DNA of 64,000 nucleotides from Sphingomonas cremea (GCF_021502585.1 NZ_JAKFGM010000003.1:476789-540788), one strand, 5' to 3'; positions 43,007 through 51,541 are shown, numbered from the stretch's first letter. Numbers and translations: made by a program. Notes: a model not told the origin generated them from the letters alone.

Positions 43007-44301
43007 TAGGGCATCTTCGCCTTGGGAAAGTCAGCCCAAGCCTGGTCGTAATCGGGCTGGGCGTGCTCAAGTGCATATGACGTTGGTCGATAGGGCCAGC
43101 AGGTTTCTACCATGAACGCCATCGTCCCCTCTATTTTGACCGGTTTCAGCTCCGCGCCGCTCGCTTTTCGCCAGCTTTCGACGTCGGGACCATGTCCGCT
43201 CATTATATTGTGAAGCGACAGGCCGCCGGGGCGAAAGCCTTCCGCCTTTGCGTCATAATCGCCGTGAATCAGCCCCATCGCCTCGCTCATCACGTTACGA
43301 TGGAACCAGGGCGGGCGGAACGTATCCTCGCCGACCATCCAGCGTGGCGGGAATATGACAAAATCGGCATTGGCGCGACCCGGAGTCTCGCTGGGGCTGG
43401 TTAGCACCGTGAAGATCGAGGGGTCGGGATGATCGAAACTCACCGTGCCGATCGTATTGAACCTCGCCAGCTCATAGCGCCAGGGCACGTAGTTGCCGTG
43501 CCATGCCACGACGTCGAGAGGGCTGTGATCGAGGTGCGTCGTCCACAAATGGCCGAGCGATTTCTGAACCAGCTCGAACGGCTCGTCCCGGTCCTCATAT
43601 GATGCGACCGGCGTTTCGAAATCGCGCGCATTGGCAAGGCCGTTTGACCCAATCGGTCCCAGCTCCGGGAGGCGGAACGGGGAGCCGAAATTCTCCGCGA
43701 CATAACCGCGCGCCACTCCGCCACCCAACATGACGCGAAAGCGTACGCCGCGCGGCACCAAGGCGATCCAGCCCGGCGCAACCCGCAGGCGTCCCATCTC
43801 GGTGAACAGCTCAATCTCGCCTTCTTGGGGGATGACCAGCATCTCTCCGTCCGCATTGGCGAAGACGCGGCGATCCATGCTCCGGGTGGCGCGATAGATA
43901 TGTACGTTGACGCCTATCAACTCGGCGGGGTCACGGGTCGCCAGCATCGTCGCCATGCCGTCGACGAAATCGGTGCCGTCGGGTAAATCGTTTAGCGGGT
44001 CCCAGCGCAGCCGGTTCGGAGCAAGCGGCGCTTCGCCGGACGCAGCCGAAAAAAGCCTGGCTCCGCCGAATGGCTCGAACGGCCGATGATCGGCGGTGGG
44101 TCGCATGCGATATAGCCAGCTACGCCGGTTCTCGTGCCGCGGAGCAGTGAAGGCGCTTCCCGACAATTGCTCGGCATAAAGTCCGTAGGAAGGTCGCTGT
44201 GGGCTGTTGCGGCCCTTCGGAAGCGCCCCGGCAACAGCTTCTGTCTCAAACTGGCCGCCGAAGCCGGTCATATATTGAAGATCGTTTGGCGCGTTGCTCA
44301 C
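43006..44301 (-). CDS. hmgA: Homogentisate 1,2-dioxygenase
   Basis: 431 residues. It opens the homogentisate ring to maleylacetoacetate, using Fe(II). Family hallmarks: [13 protein letters not shown] near the N-terminus, [16 protein letters not shown], iron-ligand region [18 protein letters not shown] (His and Glu) and NIMSGHGPD (His). The start is GTG at 44301, because the conserved region begins ten residues later and no ATG precedes it. Its Shine-Dalgarno (GAGGGGG) lies in the 3' arm of a strong hairpin at 44309-44343. maiA, the connecting isomerase, is 2.3 kb away on the other strand. Confidence 0.97.
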   Translation of the reverse strand: MSNAPNDLQYMTGFGGQFETEAVAGALPKGRNSPQRPSYGLYAEQLSGSAFTAPRHENRRSWLYRMRPTADHRPFEPFGGARLFSAASGEAPLAPNRLRWDPLNDLPDGTDFVDGMATMLATRDPAELIGVNVHIYRATRSMDRRVFANADGEMLVIPQEGEIELFTEMGRLRVAPGWIALVPRGVRFRVMLGGGVARGYVAENFGSPFRLPELGPIGSNGLANARDFETPVASYEDRDEPFELVQKSLGHLWTTHLDHSPLDVVAWHGNYVPWRYELARFNTIGTVSFDHPDPSIFTVLTSPSETPGRANADFVIFPPRWMVGEDTFRPPWFHRNVMSEAMGLIHGDYDAKAEGFRPGGLSLHNIMSGHGPDVESWRKASGAELKPVKIEGTMAFMVETCWPYRPTSYALEHAQPDYDQAWADFPKAKMP

Positions 44302-44308
44302 GGCTGCG

Positions 44309-44343
44309 AAAACCCCCTCGACTTCATGGGTGAAGCGAGGGGG
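44309..44343 (-). terminator. Strong hairpin with T-tract just ahead of hmgA; terminator or attenuator
   Basis: On the minus strand ACCCCCTCG pairs with CGAGGGGGT, extended by CTTCA/TGAAG around a four-base loop with one bulge, and is followed by TTTT. This is a good intrinsic terminator for the small membrane protein at 44380-44580. It ends only about eight bases before the GTG of hmgA, and its 3' arm contains the GAGGGGG Shine-Dalgarno of hmgA, so no room is left for an hmgA promoter downstream of it. Attenuation or sequestration of hmgA-fahA expression is therefore possible. Confidence 0.7.
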
Positions 44344-44379
44344 TCGTTACGCGTCTCATCCGCGTCGCGCAAATCTGCG

Positions 44380-44580
44380 TCAGTTGACGTTGACCTCAAT
44401 CTTGTCGGGAATGCTGATCTCGGTCTTGTCGGAGCCGAAGCCGAGCTGGTCGCGGAACAGGAACAGGAGCACCAGCACCACGATTACTAGCAGCACGACC
44501 GCCAGCACTCCTCCGCTGCCACCGCCGCCGTCCGTTTCGACAATCGTCACCCGATCGTCGGTATCGCGTTCATCTGCCAT
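44380..44580 (-). CDS. Small single-pass membrane protein
   Basis: 66 residues: an acidic hydrophilic N-terminus (MADERDTDDRVTIVETD), a Gly-rich hinge, one long membrane helix (GVLAVVLLVIVVLVLLFLF) and a short C-terminal tail ending DKIEVNVN. I recognise no named family. A start at the only nearby ATG and a terminator-like hairpin 37 bases past its stop support a real gene. The 129 bases upstream (44581-44709) are shared with the divergent lipoprotein gene. Confidence 0.7.
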   Translation of the reverse strand: MADERDTDDRVTIVETDGGGGSGGVLAVVLLVIVVLVLLFLFRDQLGFGSDKTEISIPDKIEVNVN

Positions 44581-44709
44581 TTTTCACTCCCTGAATTCCA
44601 TTTTTGCTGCGTAACGAACGATTGCTTGCGCAGCGGGTTCCAAACAAGCGGCAGGTGGAACGATGATGGGCAAGAAGCGCTGTAGAGGCTCGAAAAAAGG
44701 GAGCCATAA

Positions 44710-45279
44710 GTGACCGTAAGAATGCTTGTCGTGATGGCGGCGATCGCCTGCGCATCATGTGACGGACGTCAGCCTACGAAAGCCGACCAGTCGGTCGCCC
44801 CGCCGGAAAATCAACCGACCCAAGCCCCAAAAGCGTCGCCCGACGTTATAAAGCCCGGCGGATTGCCGGACGACCGGACGCCGATTTCCGAAGGGAAGAT
44901 CGATCCAAAGGGCGCGCAAGGGGCGGGTCAGGTTCTCCAGCGCTTCGGCGGTTTGTTGGAGCAGCGGAAATTTGCAGAGGCTTACGGCAAATGGTCGGAC
45001 GGAGGCCGCGCAAGTGGCATGACCGAAGCGCAATTCGCTGCCGGTTATGAGAAATACGCCGAAATTCACTCCGAGGTCGGTGCGCCAGGCCCAATGGAGG
45101 GAGCAGCCGGGTCAGCTTATGTCGACATTCCCTTCCGCCTATATGGCAAGCTCAAGACCGGCGAGCCCTTCAATCTCGTTGGACCGGTTACGCTTCGACG
45201 GGTCAACGACGTGCCCGGCTCGACCGCCGAGCAACGGCAATGGCATATTTACCGAAGCGAAGTGCAACCGCGGCCGTGA
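44710..45279 (+). CDS. Putative lipoprotein of unknown function
   Basis: 189 residues from GTG at 44710, with GGGAG six bases upstream; ATG at 44722 is an alternative. A short hydrophobic start (MLVVMAAIACASCDG) contains cysteines suitable for lipidation, although the lipobox is not canonical. A Pro-rich linker follows (ENQPTQAPKASPDVIKPGG), then a globular domain with a NTF2-like or Cys-free alpha/beta appearance (LLEQRKFAEAYGKWSDGG, YVDIPFRLYGKLKTGEPF). No family is named with confidence. It is probably anchored in the envelope. Confidence 0.65.
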   Translation: MTVRMLVVMAAIACASCDGRQPTKADQSVAPPENQPTQAPKASPDVIKPGGLPDDRTPISEGKIDPKGAQGAGQVLQRFGGLLEQRKFAEAYGKWSDGGRASGMTEAQFAAGYEKYAEIHSEVGAPGPMEGAAGSAYVDIPFRLYGKLKTGEPFNLVGPVTLRRVNDVPGSTAEQRQWHIYRSEVQPRP

Positions 45280-45315
45280 ATGTTCGTTTCGGTCTTGTCA
45301 TGAAGGAGGATAGCG

Positions 45316-45567
45316 ATGAGCGGTTTTGAGGACATCAGGGAGCAGATGGAAGTGATTGGCGCCGACGGGGTCCATCTTGGAACCGTTGACCGGATCGAAG
45401 GAGACCGCATCAAGCTGACCAAGGCCGACAGCGGCGAGGGCAGCCATGAAGGCCATCACCATTTCATCTCGCGCGGACTGGTCGCCGATGTCGAAGGCAA
45501 TCAGGTTCGCCTGTCGGCCAATGCCGACGTAGCAGTGACTTTCGAAGAAGAGGAAAGCGGCAACTAA
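45316..45567 (+). CDS. DUF2171 domain protein
   Basis: 83 residues, preceded by a strong AAGGAGG. The sequence MEVIGADGVHLGTVDRIEGD with KLTKADS and HHHFISRGLVADVEGNQVRL matches the DUF2171 pattern, a small beta-rich (PRC-barrel-like) domain common in sphingomonads and linked by others to stress conditions. No biochemical role is established. The gene stands alone between the lipoprotein and the nuclease. Confidence 0.8.
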   Translation: MSGFEDIREQMEVIGADGVHLGTVDRIEGDRIKLTKADSGEGSHEGHHHFISRGLVADVEGNQVRLSANADVAVTFEEEESGN

Positions 45568-45624
45568 TCATGCCGCGCCGGACGGACTGGCGCAGTTCGC
45601 AAGACTGCGCCAAAGTCCGCGGCC

Positions 45625-46140
45625 ATGAAACGCAAGGCTTTCCGTCCGGCCCCGCGGCCGATCTCGTTCAAGCCCACTCGTCGCGACCTTCGTCGCGGAA
45701 TGGTGCTTGTCCCGCTGCTGATCCTGGCTGGCGCCCTGTTCGATCCCGCGCTGATCCCCCCATTCGGCCCACTTGCCAAACGAGAAGTGGTTGCTGCGAC
45801 CTTCACTCCATGCGGGCCCGGTCGCGGCGTAGCGTGCGTGATTGACGGAGATACCTTCAAGCTGGGCGATCGCAATATCCGTATTGTCGGAATCGATGCA
45901 CCCGAACTCGCCGAACCACGGTGCCCTCAGGAAGCGGCTTTAGCCCGGCGATCCGCCGACCGGCTGATTGCGCTGCTCGACCAGGGCCCCTTCGACATGG
46001 TTGCGCATCGGCTGCAGACGCAAGACCGCTATGGGCGCGAACTGATGGTATTGGAACGAGGTGGTGACTCGATCGGAAGTCAGTTAATCGATGAGGGTCT
46101 CGCCCACCGTTATATCGGGTCCAAGCGCAGCTGGTGCTAG
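45625..46140 (+). CDS. Thermonuclease (SNase)-family nuclease, membrane-tethered or exported
   Basis: 171 residues. An N-terminal basic stretch and a hydrophobic segment (GMVLVPLLILAGALFDPAL) precede a staphylococcal-nuclease-fold domain: CVIDGDTFKLGDRNIRIVG (Asp calcium ligands), IDAPELAEPRCPQE (Arg/Glu catalytic region) and DRYGRELM (second catalytic Arg). Such enzymes cut DNA or RNA in a calcium-dependent way outside the cytoplasm. All expected catalytic residues appear present. It is followed eleven bases later by the thioesterase gene. Confidence 0.88.
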   Translation: MKRKAFRPAPRPISFKPTRRDLRRGMVLVPLLILAGALFDPALIPPFGPLAKREVVAATFTPCGPGRGVACVIDGDTFKLGDRNIRIVGIDAPELAEPRCPQEAALARRSADRLIALLDQGPFDMVAHRLQTQDRYGRELMVLERGGDSIGSQLIDEGLAHRYIGSKRSWC

Positions 46141-46150
46141 TCAGCCTCAC

Positions 46151-46546
46151 ATGAAGCGCCCTGTCTTCGAGCATCGCATCGTCGCGCCTCCGGACGCCAT
46201 CGACGAGCTTGGGCACGTCAACAATGCAGTCTGGGTGCAATGGATTCAGGAAGTTGCGTTGGCCCACTGGTACAGCGTCGCTTCGCCTGAGCATCAGGAC
46301 GATTACGTCTGGGTCGTGGTCCGCCACGAGATCGATTATATGCGCGCCGCCCTTGAGGGCGACGTGCTGACCGGCCGTACTTGGGTCGGCGAAGCGCCAA
46401 AAGGCGCTCGTTTCGACCGGCATATGGAATTCGTCGGCGACGACGGAAAGGTGCGGGTTCGCGCGGTGACCCAATGGGCAATAATCGATAAGGCCAGCGG
46501 CCGTCCGATCCGTGTACCTCCCGACGTAATCGCCCCCTTCCTATAA
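46151..46546 (+). CDS. Acyl-CoA thioesterase, 4HBT/hotdog family
   Basis: 131 residues in the YbgC/FadM-like branch of hotdog thioesterases. The active-site Asp region is DAIDELGHVNNAVWVQWIQE, followed by YVWVVVRHEIDYMRAALEGD and the C-terminal AVTQWAIIDKASGRPIRVP. It hydrolyses acyl- or aryl-CoA thioesters in the cytoplasm; the chain type is unknown. ATG at 46151 begins directly at the conserved domain (MKRPVFEHRI). Confidence 0.88.
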   Translation: MKRPVFEHRIVAPPDAIDELGHVNNAVWVQWIQEVALAHWYSVASPEHQDDYVWVVVRHEIDYMRAALEGDVLTGRTWVGEAPKGARFDRHMEFVGDDGKVRVRAVTQWAIIDKASGRPIRVPPDVIAPFL

Positions 46547-46623
46547 GGCGGCCTCTCCGTACGGCGGTACACCTGATTGCATGTTGATTGACGAGTGGCG
46601 CAGCGGAGGCGCAGGTTCGCGCC

Positions 46624-47259
46624 ATGGCCAACGCCGTCCTCTATGACTATTTTCGTTCTTCGGCTTCCTACCGCGTGCGAATCGCGCTCAATTTGAAGGG
46701 CGTCGAATATGAGCAACGGTCGATCAATCTTGCCTCCGGCGCTCAAAAGGATTCGGCTTTTCGCCGGCTCAACCCCCAAGGCCTGGTGCCGATGCTGGAG
46801 ATCGATGGCCACCGGCTGACCCAGAGCCTGGCGATCATTGTTTACCTCGACCAGAAATTCCCCGAACCGCCGTTGATGCCTGCGGACCTTGCGGATTCGG
46901 CCCATGTCCGCGCTCTGGCCATGGCCGTTGCCTGCGATATTCACCCGCTGAACAATCTTCGAGTGCTTAAATATCTGCGGGGGCCGTTGGGCATAAGCGA
47001 AGAGGCAAAGGACGAATGGTATCGCCACTGGGTCACGGAAGGCCTGGCAGCGCTGGAGGAAATGGCGCGGCCGCATGCTGGCGCATTTCTGTTCGGAGAC
47101 GCGCCGACGATCGCCGACATCTGCCTGGTGCCGCAGCTGTACAATGCCCGGCGCTTTTCGGTGCCCCTAACCGATTATCCCACCTTGCGCCGCGCCGACG
47201 AAACGGCCAGCGCTCACGCGGCCTTTGCCGCCGCCCACCCCGATCGCCAGGAGCAGTGA
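46624..47259 (+). CDS. maiA: Maleylacetoacetate isomerase (zeta-class glutathione S-transferase)
   Basis: 211 residues. It isomerises maleylacetoacetate to fumarylacetoacetate with glutathione, the step between HmgA and FahA encoded 2.3 kb away. The zeta-class active-site motif YDYFRSSASYRVRIALNLKG is present (catalytic Ser-Ser region), with NPQGLVPMLEID and the C-domain N-cap motif GDAPTIADICLVPQLYNA. ATG at 46624 was chosen because it begins the thioredoxin-fold strand; the frame is open 12 codons upstream. It is followed two bases later by the aldolase-family gene. Confidence 0.95.
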   Translation: MANAVLYDYFRSSASYRVRIALNLKGVEYEQRSINLASGAQKDSAFRRLNPQGLVPMLEIDGHRLTQSLAIIVYLDQKFPEPPLMPADLADSAHVRALAMAVACDIHPLNNLRVLKYLRGPLGISEEAKDEWYRHWVTEGLAALEEMARPHAGAFLFGDAPTIADICLVPQLYNARRFSVPLTDYPTLRRADETASAHAAFAAAHPDRQEQ

Positions 47260-47260
47260 C

Positions 47261-48076
47261 ATGAACCGCGTCGACAACATCAATCGAGGGATGGAAGAGG
47301 TGCGTGCCTTGGCCGAGGTCGAAATTCCCAGCATGAAGGGCAAGGTCAGCGACGAGGAATGGGCGATCCGGGTCGACCTCGCCGCCGCATATCGAATGGT
47401 TGCTCATTATGGCTGGGATGACCTCATCTTCACCCATCTGTCGGCCCGAATTCCGGGGCCCGAGCATCATTTCCTGCTCAATCCCTATCAGCTGATGTTC
47501 GAAGAGGTGACGGCAAGCTCGCTGGTCAAGGTCGACGTGCAGGGCAATCCAGTCGAGCCTACGCCTTTCATCACCAACCCTGCAGGCTTCACCATCCATT
47601 CGGCGGTGCATATGGCGCGTGAAGATGCACATGCGGTGATGCATCTTCATACTCCGGCCGGCCAGGCCGTAAGTGCAAATGAAGAGGGGCTGATGCCGCT
47701 GACCCAGACCGCCATGCTGGTCCGCGGCGACCTTGCCTTCCATGATTATGAAGGCGTGGCCGTCGACCTCGACGAGCGCGAGCGGATCGTTGCCGACCTG
47801 GGCGACAAGGGAGCGATGCTGCTGCGCAACCACGGGACGTTGGCGGTCGGCAGGAATGTCGGCGAATGCTTCGTGAAGCTCTATTTCCTCGAGCGCGCCT
47901 GTCAGGCGCAGGTCATGGCACTCACTGCCGGCGAGAAGGTTAGCAAACCGCCGCAGGGAGCAGCAGAGCTCACTGCGGAACAGGGCGCAACCGGGTTGGC
48001 CATGGCGGCAAACCTGCTTGCCTGGCCCGCGCTCAAGCGAAAGGCCTATCGCCTCGACCCGAGCTTCGCCACTTAG
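47261..48076 (+). CDS. Class II aldolase/adducin-family protein
   Basis: 271 residues. The family pattern is clear: RVDLAAAYRMVAHYGWDDLI, THLSARIPG, zinc-ligand His pair in AVMHLHTPAGQAVS, and the later metal His in LLRNHGTLAVG. Residues for the L-fuculose-phosphate-aldolase-type metal site are present, but members in this size class (adducin-like, ~255-275 residues) often lack a known substrate. AGGAG precedes the ATG, and only one base separates it from the maiA stop, so they are cotranscribed. It overlaps the next, convergent gene by four bases. Confidence 0.87.
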   Translation: MNRVDNINRGMEEVRALAEVEIPSMKGKVSDEEWAIRVDLAAAYRMVAHYGWDDLIFTHLSARIPGPEHHFLLNPYQLMFEEVTASSLVKVDVQGNPVEPTPFITNPAGFTIHSAVHMAREDAHAVMHLHTPAGQAVSANEEGLMPLTQTAMLVRGDLAFHDYEGVAVDLDERERIVADLGDKGAMLLRNHGTLAVGRNVGECFVKLYFLERACQAQVMALTAGEKVSKPPQGAAELTAEQGATGLAMAANLLAWPALKRKAYRLDPSFAT

Positions 48077-48795
48077 GCAGGCAGCTCCTTAATCTCCACC
48101 CATAGCGCCTTGGAAAGCGCGACGATCTCGCCTGCCTCGTCATGGATTACGGTCGCGGCATGATGCTTGCGCCCCTCACGGCTCCGCTCCCAACCGGTAA
48201 TGCGCAGCCGCTCGCCCGGCGTAACTGGACGTTCGATCCGCGCCGCAATTTGCGCGAGCAAGGCCAAAGGACGCGGTTCACAAAGACCGAAGTAGCTCGG
48301 GCAGTCGAGGGCCGCCCAGAGGTAGCGCTCCTCGACATGACCGTCTTCGCCTGCCAATTCCGCCTCGGGAATCCATTCCGCGACGGCCACATCGCGATGC
48401 GGGCTTTCGCCGGCAAAGATACACAGACCATCCCCCGGACCGCGCTCGGTGCCGCAAACGAAGCAGCCGGGGATTGGATGACCGCTCGGGCCGGGAAAAC
48501 TCATCGCCGCCGCTTCCAGTTCGTCCTCGGTCGGTGGCCCAGGCACCTCGAAGTTTAGCGGATCGTCGAGCGGCGCGGCACGGGCATAATTGGCTTGGGC
48601 GTCAAACAGCATTACTTCGGCGTCGTCGCGACGACGATGCAGCGGCACCTCCAATGGAATCGGGGCGAGCAAAGAAACCTGCGCCGGCCCCTCGATCCAC
48701 TCGGCCGCCAGCCCTGCGACATAGCCGCCATTGCCCGAAGTTGGCGGGCCGCGAAAGCGCCGATGGACTTGCACTTCATCCGATTGGCCAGTCAT
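48073..48795 (-). CDS. Hotdog-fold thioesterase-like protein of unknown substrate
   Basis: 240 residues from ATG at 48795 (MTGQSDEVQVHRRFRGPPTS). Two hotdog-like halves can be seen: an N-terminal GNGGYVAGLAAEWIEGPAQV and a C-terminal ALDCPSYFGL...ALLAQIAARI region. A Cys pair lies between them in GHPIPGCFVCGTERGPGDGL. The CFVCG motif is recurrent in this uncharacterised family and could bind metal. The frame is open 20 codons further upstream, but that part is low in family resemblance. Function beyond the thioesterase-like fold is not assigned. Confidence 0.7.
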   Translation of the reverse strand: MTGQSDEVQVHRRFRGPPTSGNGGYVAGLAAEWIEGPAQVSLLAPIPLEVPLHRRRDDAEVMLFDAQANYARAAPLDDPLNFEVPGPPTEDELEAAAMSFPGPSGHPIPGCFVCGTERGPGDGLCIFAGESPHRDVAVAEWIPEAELAGEDGHVEERYLWAALDCPSYFGLCEPRPLALLAQIAARIERPVTPGERLRITGWERSREGRKHHAATVIHDEAGEIVALSKALWVEIKELPA

Positions 48796-48904
48796 GCCTG
48801 CGAGTCTAGGCCCGCTAACATGGGAGGGCAATGCAACGAGACTCGAAACCGTCACGACAAATGCCTAAGTGAGGCTTGGGCGGGGGTGATCGATGGAGAT
48901 CGCC

Positions 48905-49612
48905 ATGAAGATATTGATGGTCCTCACCAGCCATGACCAACTCGGCAACACCGGAGAAAAGACCGGTTTTTGGCTAGAGGAGTTTGCCGCTCCATATTTC
49001 GTGCTGAAGGACGCAGGGCATGAGATCGCGCTGGCGAGCCCCAAGGGTGGTCAGCCGCCGCTCGATCCGAAGAGCGACTCCCCCGAATTCCAGACCGAGG
49101 CCACCAAGCGTTTCAAGTCTGATCCCGAAGCTCAGGCGCATCTGGCGGCAACGGAGAAGCTCGAGGCGGTCGACCCTGCCGAATTCGATGCGGTCTTCTA
49201 TCCCGGCGGCCATGGTCCGCTTTGGGATCTGGCGGAGAGCGCGAAATCCCGGTCGATCATCGAGCAAACCATTCGCTCTGGGAAGCCGGTGGCGCTCGTG
49301 TGCCACGCGCCCGCGGTACTCAAGGATGTGATGAGCGAGGACGGTTCCCCGTTGGTCCGAGGCAGGAATGTAACCGGCTTTACCAATAGCGAGGAGGCGG
49401 CGGTCGGCCTGACGACCGTTGTTCCGTTCCTGCTTGAAGACAAGCTGAAAGAGCTTAGCGGCAACTTCAGCCTCGCAGGCAATTTCGAGCCTTATATCGT
49501 ACGCGACGGGTTGCTGATCACCGGGCAAAATCCGGCTTCAAGCGAGCCGGCCGCCGAAGCGCTGCTGAAAGCGCTCGCGGAGCGCAGGGAATCTGTGGGC
49601 GAAATAGCCTAG
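48905..49612 (+). CDS. DJ-1/PfpI-family (Hsp31-like) class I glutamine amidotransferase domain protein
   Basis: 235 residues. The nucleophile elbow ALVCHAPAVL gives the catalytic Cys, the early Glu is in NTGEKTGFWLEE, and YPGGHGPLWDLA is conserved. This long form resembles Hsp31-type glyoxalase III/chaperones, which detoxify methylglyoxal or protect proteins under stress. ATG at 48905 (MKILMVLTSH) matches the usual N-terminus and has GGAG five bases upstream; ATG at 48893 is possible. Confidence 0.9.
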   Translation: MKILMVLTSHDQLGNTGEKTGFWLEEFAAPYFVLKDAGHEIALASPKGGQPPLDPKSDSPEFQTEATKRFKSDPEAQAHLAATEKLEAVDPAEFDAVFYPGGHGPLWDLAESAKSRSIIEQTIRSGKPVALVCHAPAVLKDVMSEDGSPLVRGRNVTGFTNSEEAAVGLTTVVPFLLEDKLKELSGNFSLAGNFEPYIVRDGLLITGQNPASSEPAAEALLKALAERRESVGEIA

Positions 49613-49620
49613 TAAGTAAG

Positions 49621-49665
49621 ATCATCCCATTCGGCCTGTCCCCGGGACAGGGCGAATGGAATGAT
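49621..49665. terminator. 45-nt near-perfect inverted repeat between the DJ-1 gene and tRNA-Pro
   Basis: Two 22-base arms (outer ATCAT/ATGAT, then CCATTCG/CGAATGG, inner CCTGTCCC/GGGACAGG) with two mismatches flank a single central base. It starts nine bases after the DJ-1-like stop and ends at the encoded CCA of the convergent tRNA, so it can serve as a bidirectional terminator or tRNA 3'-processing structure. No T-run follows on either strand. Confidence 0.55.
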
Positions 49666-49741
49666 GGTCGGGGAGAGAGGATTCGAACCTCCGGCCCCTG
49701 CCTCCCGAAGACAGTGCTCTACCAGGCTGAGCTACTCCCCG
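49665..49741 (-). tRNA. tRNA-Pro (anticodon CGG)
   Basis: 77 nt including an encoded CCA. The acceptor stem CGGGGAG/CTCCCCG pairs fully, the D arm reads GCTC-AGCCTGGTA-GAGC, and the anticodon arm is CTGTC-TTCGGGA-GGCAG with anticodon CGG. The T arm is GGAGG-TTCGAAT-CCTCT and the discriminator base is A. The C at position 1 is characteristic of proline tRNAs in bacteria. Confidence 0.96.
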
Positions 49742-49750
49742 ACCGGGCTC

Positions 49751-49768
49751 CCGGACGCATGCGTCCGG
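49751..49768. repeat. Perfect 18-bp palindrome upstream of tRNA-Pro
   Basis: CCGGACGCATGCGTCCGG reads identically on both strands. It lies ten bases upstream of the tRNA 5' end and 53 bases past the stop of the reductase gene transcribed in the same direction. It could be the reductase's terminator stem or a protein site; no T-run supports the former. Confidence 0.45.
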
Positions 49769-49820
49769 TGCAGGGCGAGGGCCTCCTAGCGGGCGAGTCC
49801 CCGATGCGCAAGCCAACGCA

Positions 49821-51131
49821 TCAATGGCCGAGTAGTTTTAGCCAATCGGATTCGCGGACGAACTTCTCGCGCGGACTTCCGGGCCTTGCGGCGGCGGCCT
49901 CAGCTGCCTCGATCATGCGCCAGTCGTCATAATTTGTCGCGTGGACGCCGCGCTCTGCCAGAAGGGCGTCAAGCTGCGCCCCGCCCGCCTTGCCGTCTTC
50001 CGACCCAGGGGGCATGGCGGCCGCGACCTGGTCGGCAACCTCATATCCGTCCGGCCTGTTGGTGCCGATCGTGCCGGTCGGCCCGCGCCGCGCCCAGCCG
50101 ACCGCATAGAGACGGTCGGCAATCTTACCATGATCGTTGGCGAATTTCCCGCCACGCTCGTCATAGGGCACCCCCTCGATGCGCGGAGTCTGGTAGCCGA
50201 TACAGGTGACGATGAGGTTGGCGGGCACGGTATAGGTTTCGCCGGTGCCTTGTGCGGTGCCAGTTTCGTCAAGCATCGTTCGCTCGACGATCAGCCTTTC
50301 GGCGTGGCCGTCGCCTTCGATCCGCACCGGCTTTGCGAAGAAATCGAAGACGATCCGCCTAGGTTTCGACGGATCCGGCATTTGGTCGGCAAATTCGCGT
50401 AAAATGGTGATCGATTTGCGATGGCCCGGCTCTTGCGCTTCATCGGACTCGGGCGGCGGGAAATCGTCTGCGCTCACGTCCGGCGACGAGATTTCGAGAT
50501 GGCCAAGCTCCCCAAGCTCCTTTGGCGTCATCGCGATCTGATGCGGACCACGCCGGCCGAGAATTGTTACCGTTCGAATTGACGACTTCTCAAGCGCCTC
50601 CAGCGCGTGACCGACGATATCCGAGCCTTCGAATTCGTGACGGGATTTTGACAATATTCGAGCGCAATCGAGCGCCACATTGCCGTTGCCCACGACCACG
50701 GCATGGGCGCCTTCCAATGTCGGAGCCAGGTCGGCGAAATCCGGATGACCATTATACCAGCCGACGAACTCGGCGGAGCCCACAACGCCCGGCAGCTCCT
50801 CGCCTGGAATGCCAAGCTTGCGGTCGATGGGAGCACCAATGGCGAGGATTACTGCATCATAGAGGCCGCGTAGTTCGTCCACCGAAACGTCGCGGCCAAC
50901 CGTGACCCCGCCAACAAAGCGGACCCGTCCTTCCTCTATGACCTTGTCGTAGCGCTTTGACACCGCCTTCAATGACTGGTGATCGGGCGCCACTCCGAAC
51001 CGAATGAGTCCATAAGGAACCGGATAACGATCGATGATGTCGACCTGCGCCGCGTCGCCATAGGCTTTGACCAGCGCCTCAGCCGTATAGAAGCCAGCCG
51101 GCCCAGACCCCACTACCGCGAAATGCCGCAT
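49821..51131 (-). CDS. Ferredoxin--NADP+ reductase, adrenodoxin-reductase type
   Basis: 436 residues. FAD-binding FAVVGSGPAGFYTAEAL is at the N-terminus, PYGLIRFGVAPDHQSLKAV is typical of this family, and the NADP-binding VVVGNGNVALDCARIL (~150) and GWARRGPTGTIGTNRPD (C-terminal) are present. It passes electrons between NADPH and ferredoxins, for example for cytochrome P450 or Fe-S assembly. It lies 30 bases downstream of the PHA-system gene on the same strand. Confidence 0.94.
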   Translation of the reverse strand: MRHFAVVGSGPAGFYTAEALVKAYGDAAQVDIIDRYPVPYGLIRFGVAPDHQSLKAVSKRYDKVIEEGRVRFVGGVTVGRDVSVDELRGLYDAVILAIGAPIDRKLGIPGEELPGVVGSAEFVGWYNGHPDFADLAPTLEGAHAVVVGNGNVALDCARILSKSRHEFEGSDIVGHALEALEKSSIRTVTILGRRGPHQIAMTPKELGELGHLEISSPDVSADDFPPPESDEAQEPGHRKSITILREFADQMPDPSKPRRIVFDFFAKPVRIEGDGHAERLIVERTMLDETGTAQGTGETYTVPANLIVTCIGYQTPRIEGVPYDERGGKFANDHGKIADRLYAVGWARRGPTGTIGTNRPDGYEVADQVAAAMPPGSEDGKAGGAQLDALLAERGVHATNYDDWRMIEAAEAAAARPGSPREKFVRESDWLKLLGH

Positions 51132-51161
51132 GCCGACTCCCCCGCATATTGCGCGCGGAGC

Positions 51162-51482
51162 CTAGTCGCGCTTGTCCTCAAGCAGCAAGTCACTGCCTTT
51201 AAGCTTCAACATCGACTCGATCGGCCCGGCAAAAAGCACAAGCATTCCTGGCAGCTGTATCCGACAGTGGACCTTGGTCTCGTCGACGTCGATTAGCGCT
51301 TCGACACTCTGGCCCATGGCGCGAACGTTGAGCGTCAGCCGATCCCCCGACCAATGGGAATCGACGTGGCTTGCGCCGCCCGGAATATGCCCCTCGAGCT
51401 TGTGCATATTGGTCGCAATGCGCCGCCGCGCCTCCTCGCGGCCAAGCTTGTGAGGCAAGTCAACGTCGATCGGTCGCTCCAT
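51162..51482 (-). CDS. Polyhydroxyalkanoic acid system family protein
   Basis: 106 residues. The sequence MERPIDVDLPHKLGREEARR with HVDSHWSGDRLTLNVRAMGQ and a C-terminal LLLEDKRD matches the small family annotated as polyhydroxyalkanoate granule/region proteins. No catalytic motif is known. ATG at 51482 begins at the conserved MERPI; a further ATG at 51518 has no better ribosome site. It precedes the ferredoxin reductase gene and is divergent from the M15-like gene across 59 bases. Confidence 0.72.
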   Translation of the reverse strand: MERPIDVDLPHKLGREEARRRIATNMHKLEGHIPGGASHVDSHWSGDRLTLNVRAMGQSVEALIDVDETKVHCRIQLPGMLVLFAGPIESMLKLKGSDLLLEDKRD

Positions 51483-51541
51483 GGACGGAGAGATGAGGCG
51501 GTTGTCGTTGCATTTCAATCGCCCGCGCGTTTTGATGGGAA

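Noticed and set aside
44302..44380. Independent promoter for hmgA between the small membrane protein and the hairpin
   Set aside because: I could not see a -35/-10 pair in this short stretch; left as an open question under the attenuator finding.
49600..49800. tRNA-Pro as an integration site for a genomic island
   Set aside because: No integrase, no direct repeat of the tRNA 3' end and ordinary housekeeping genes on both sides.
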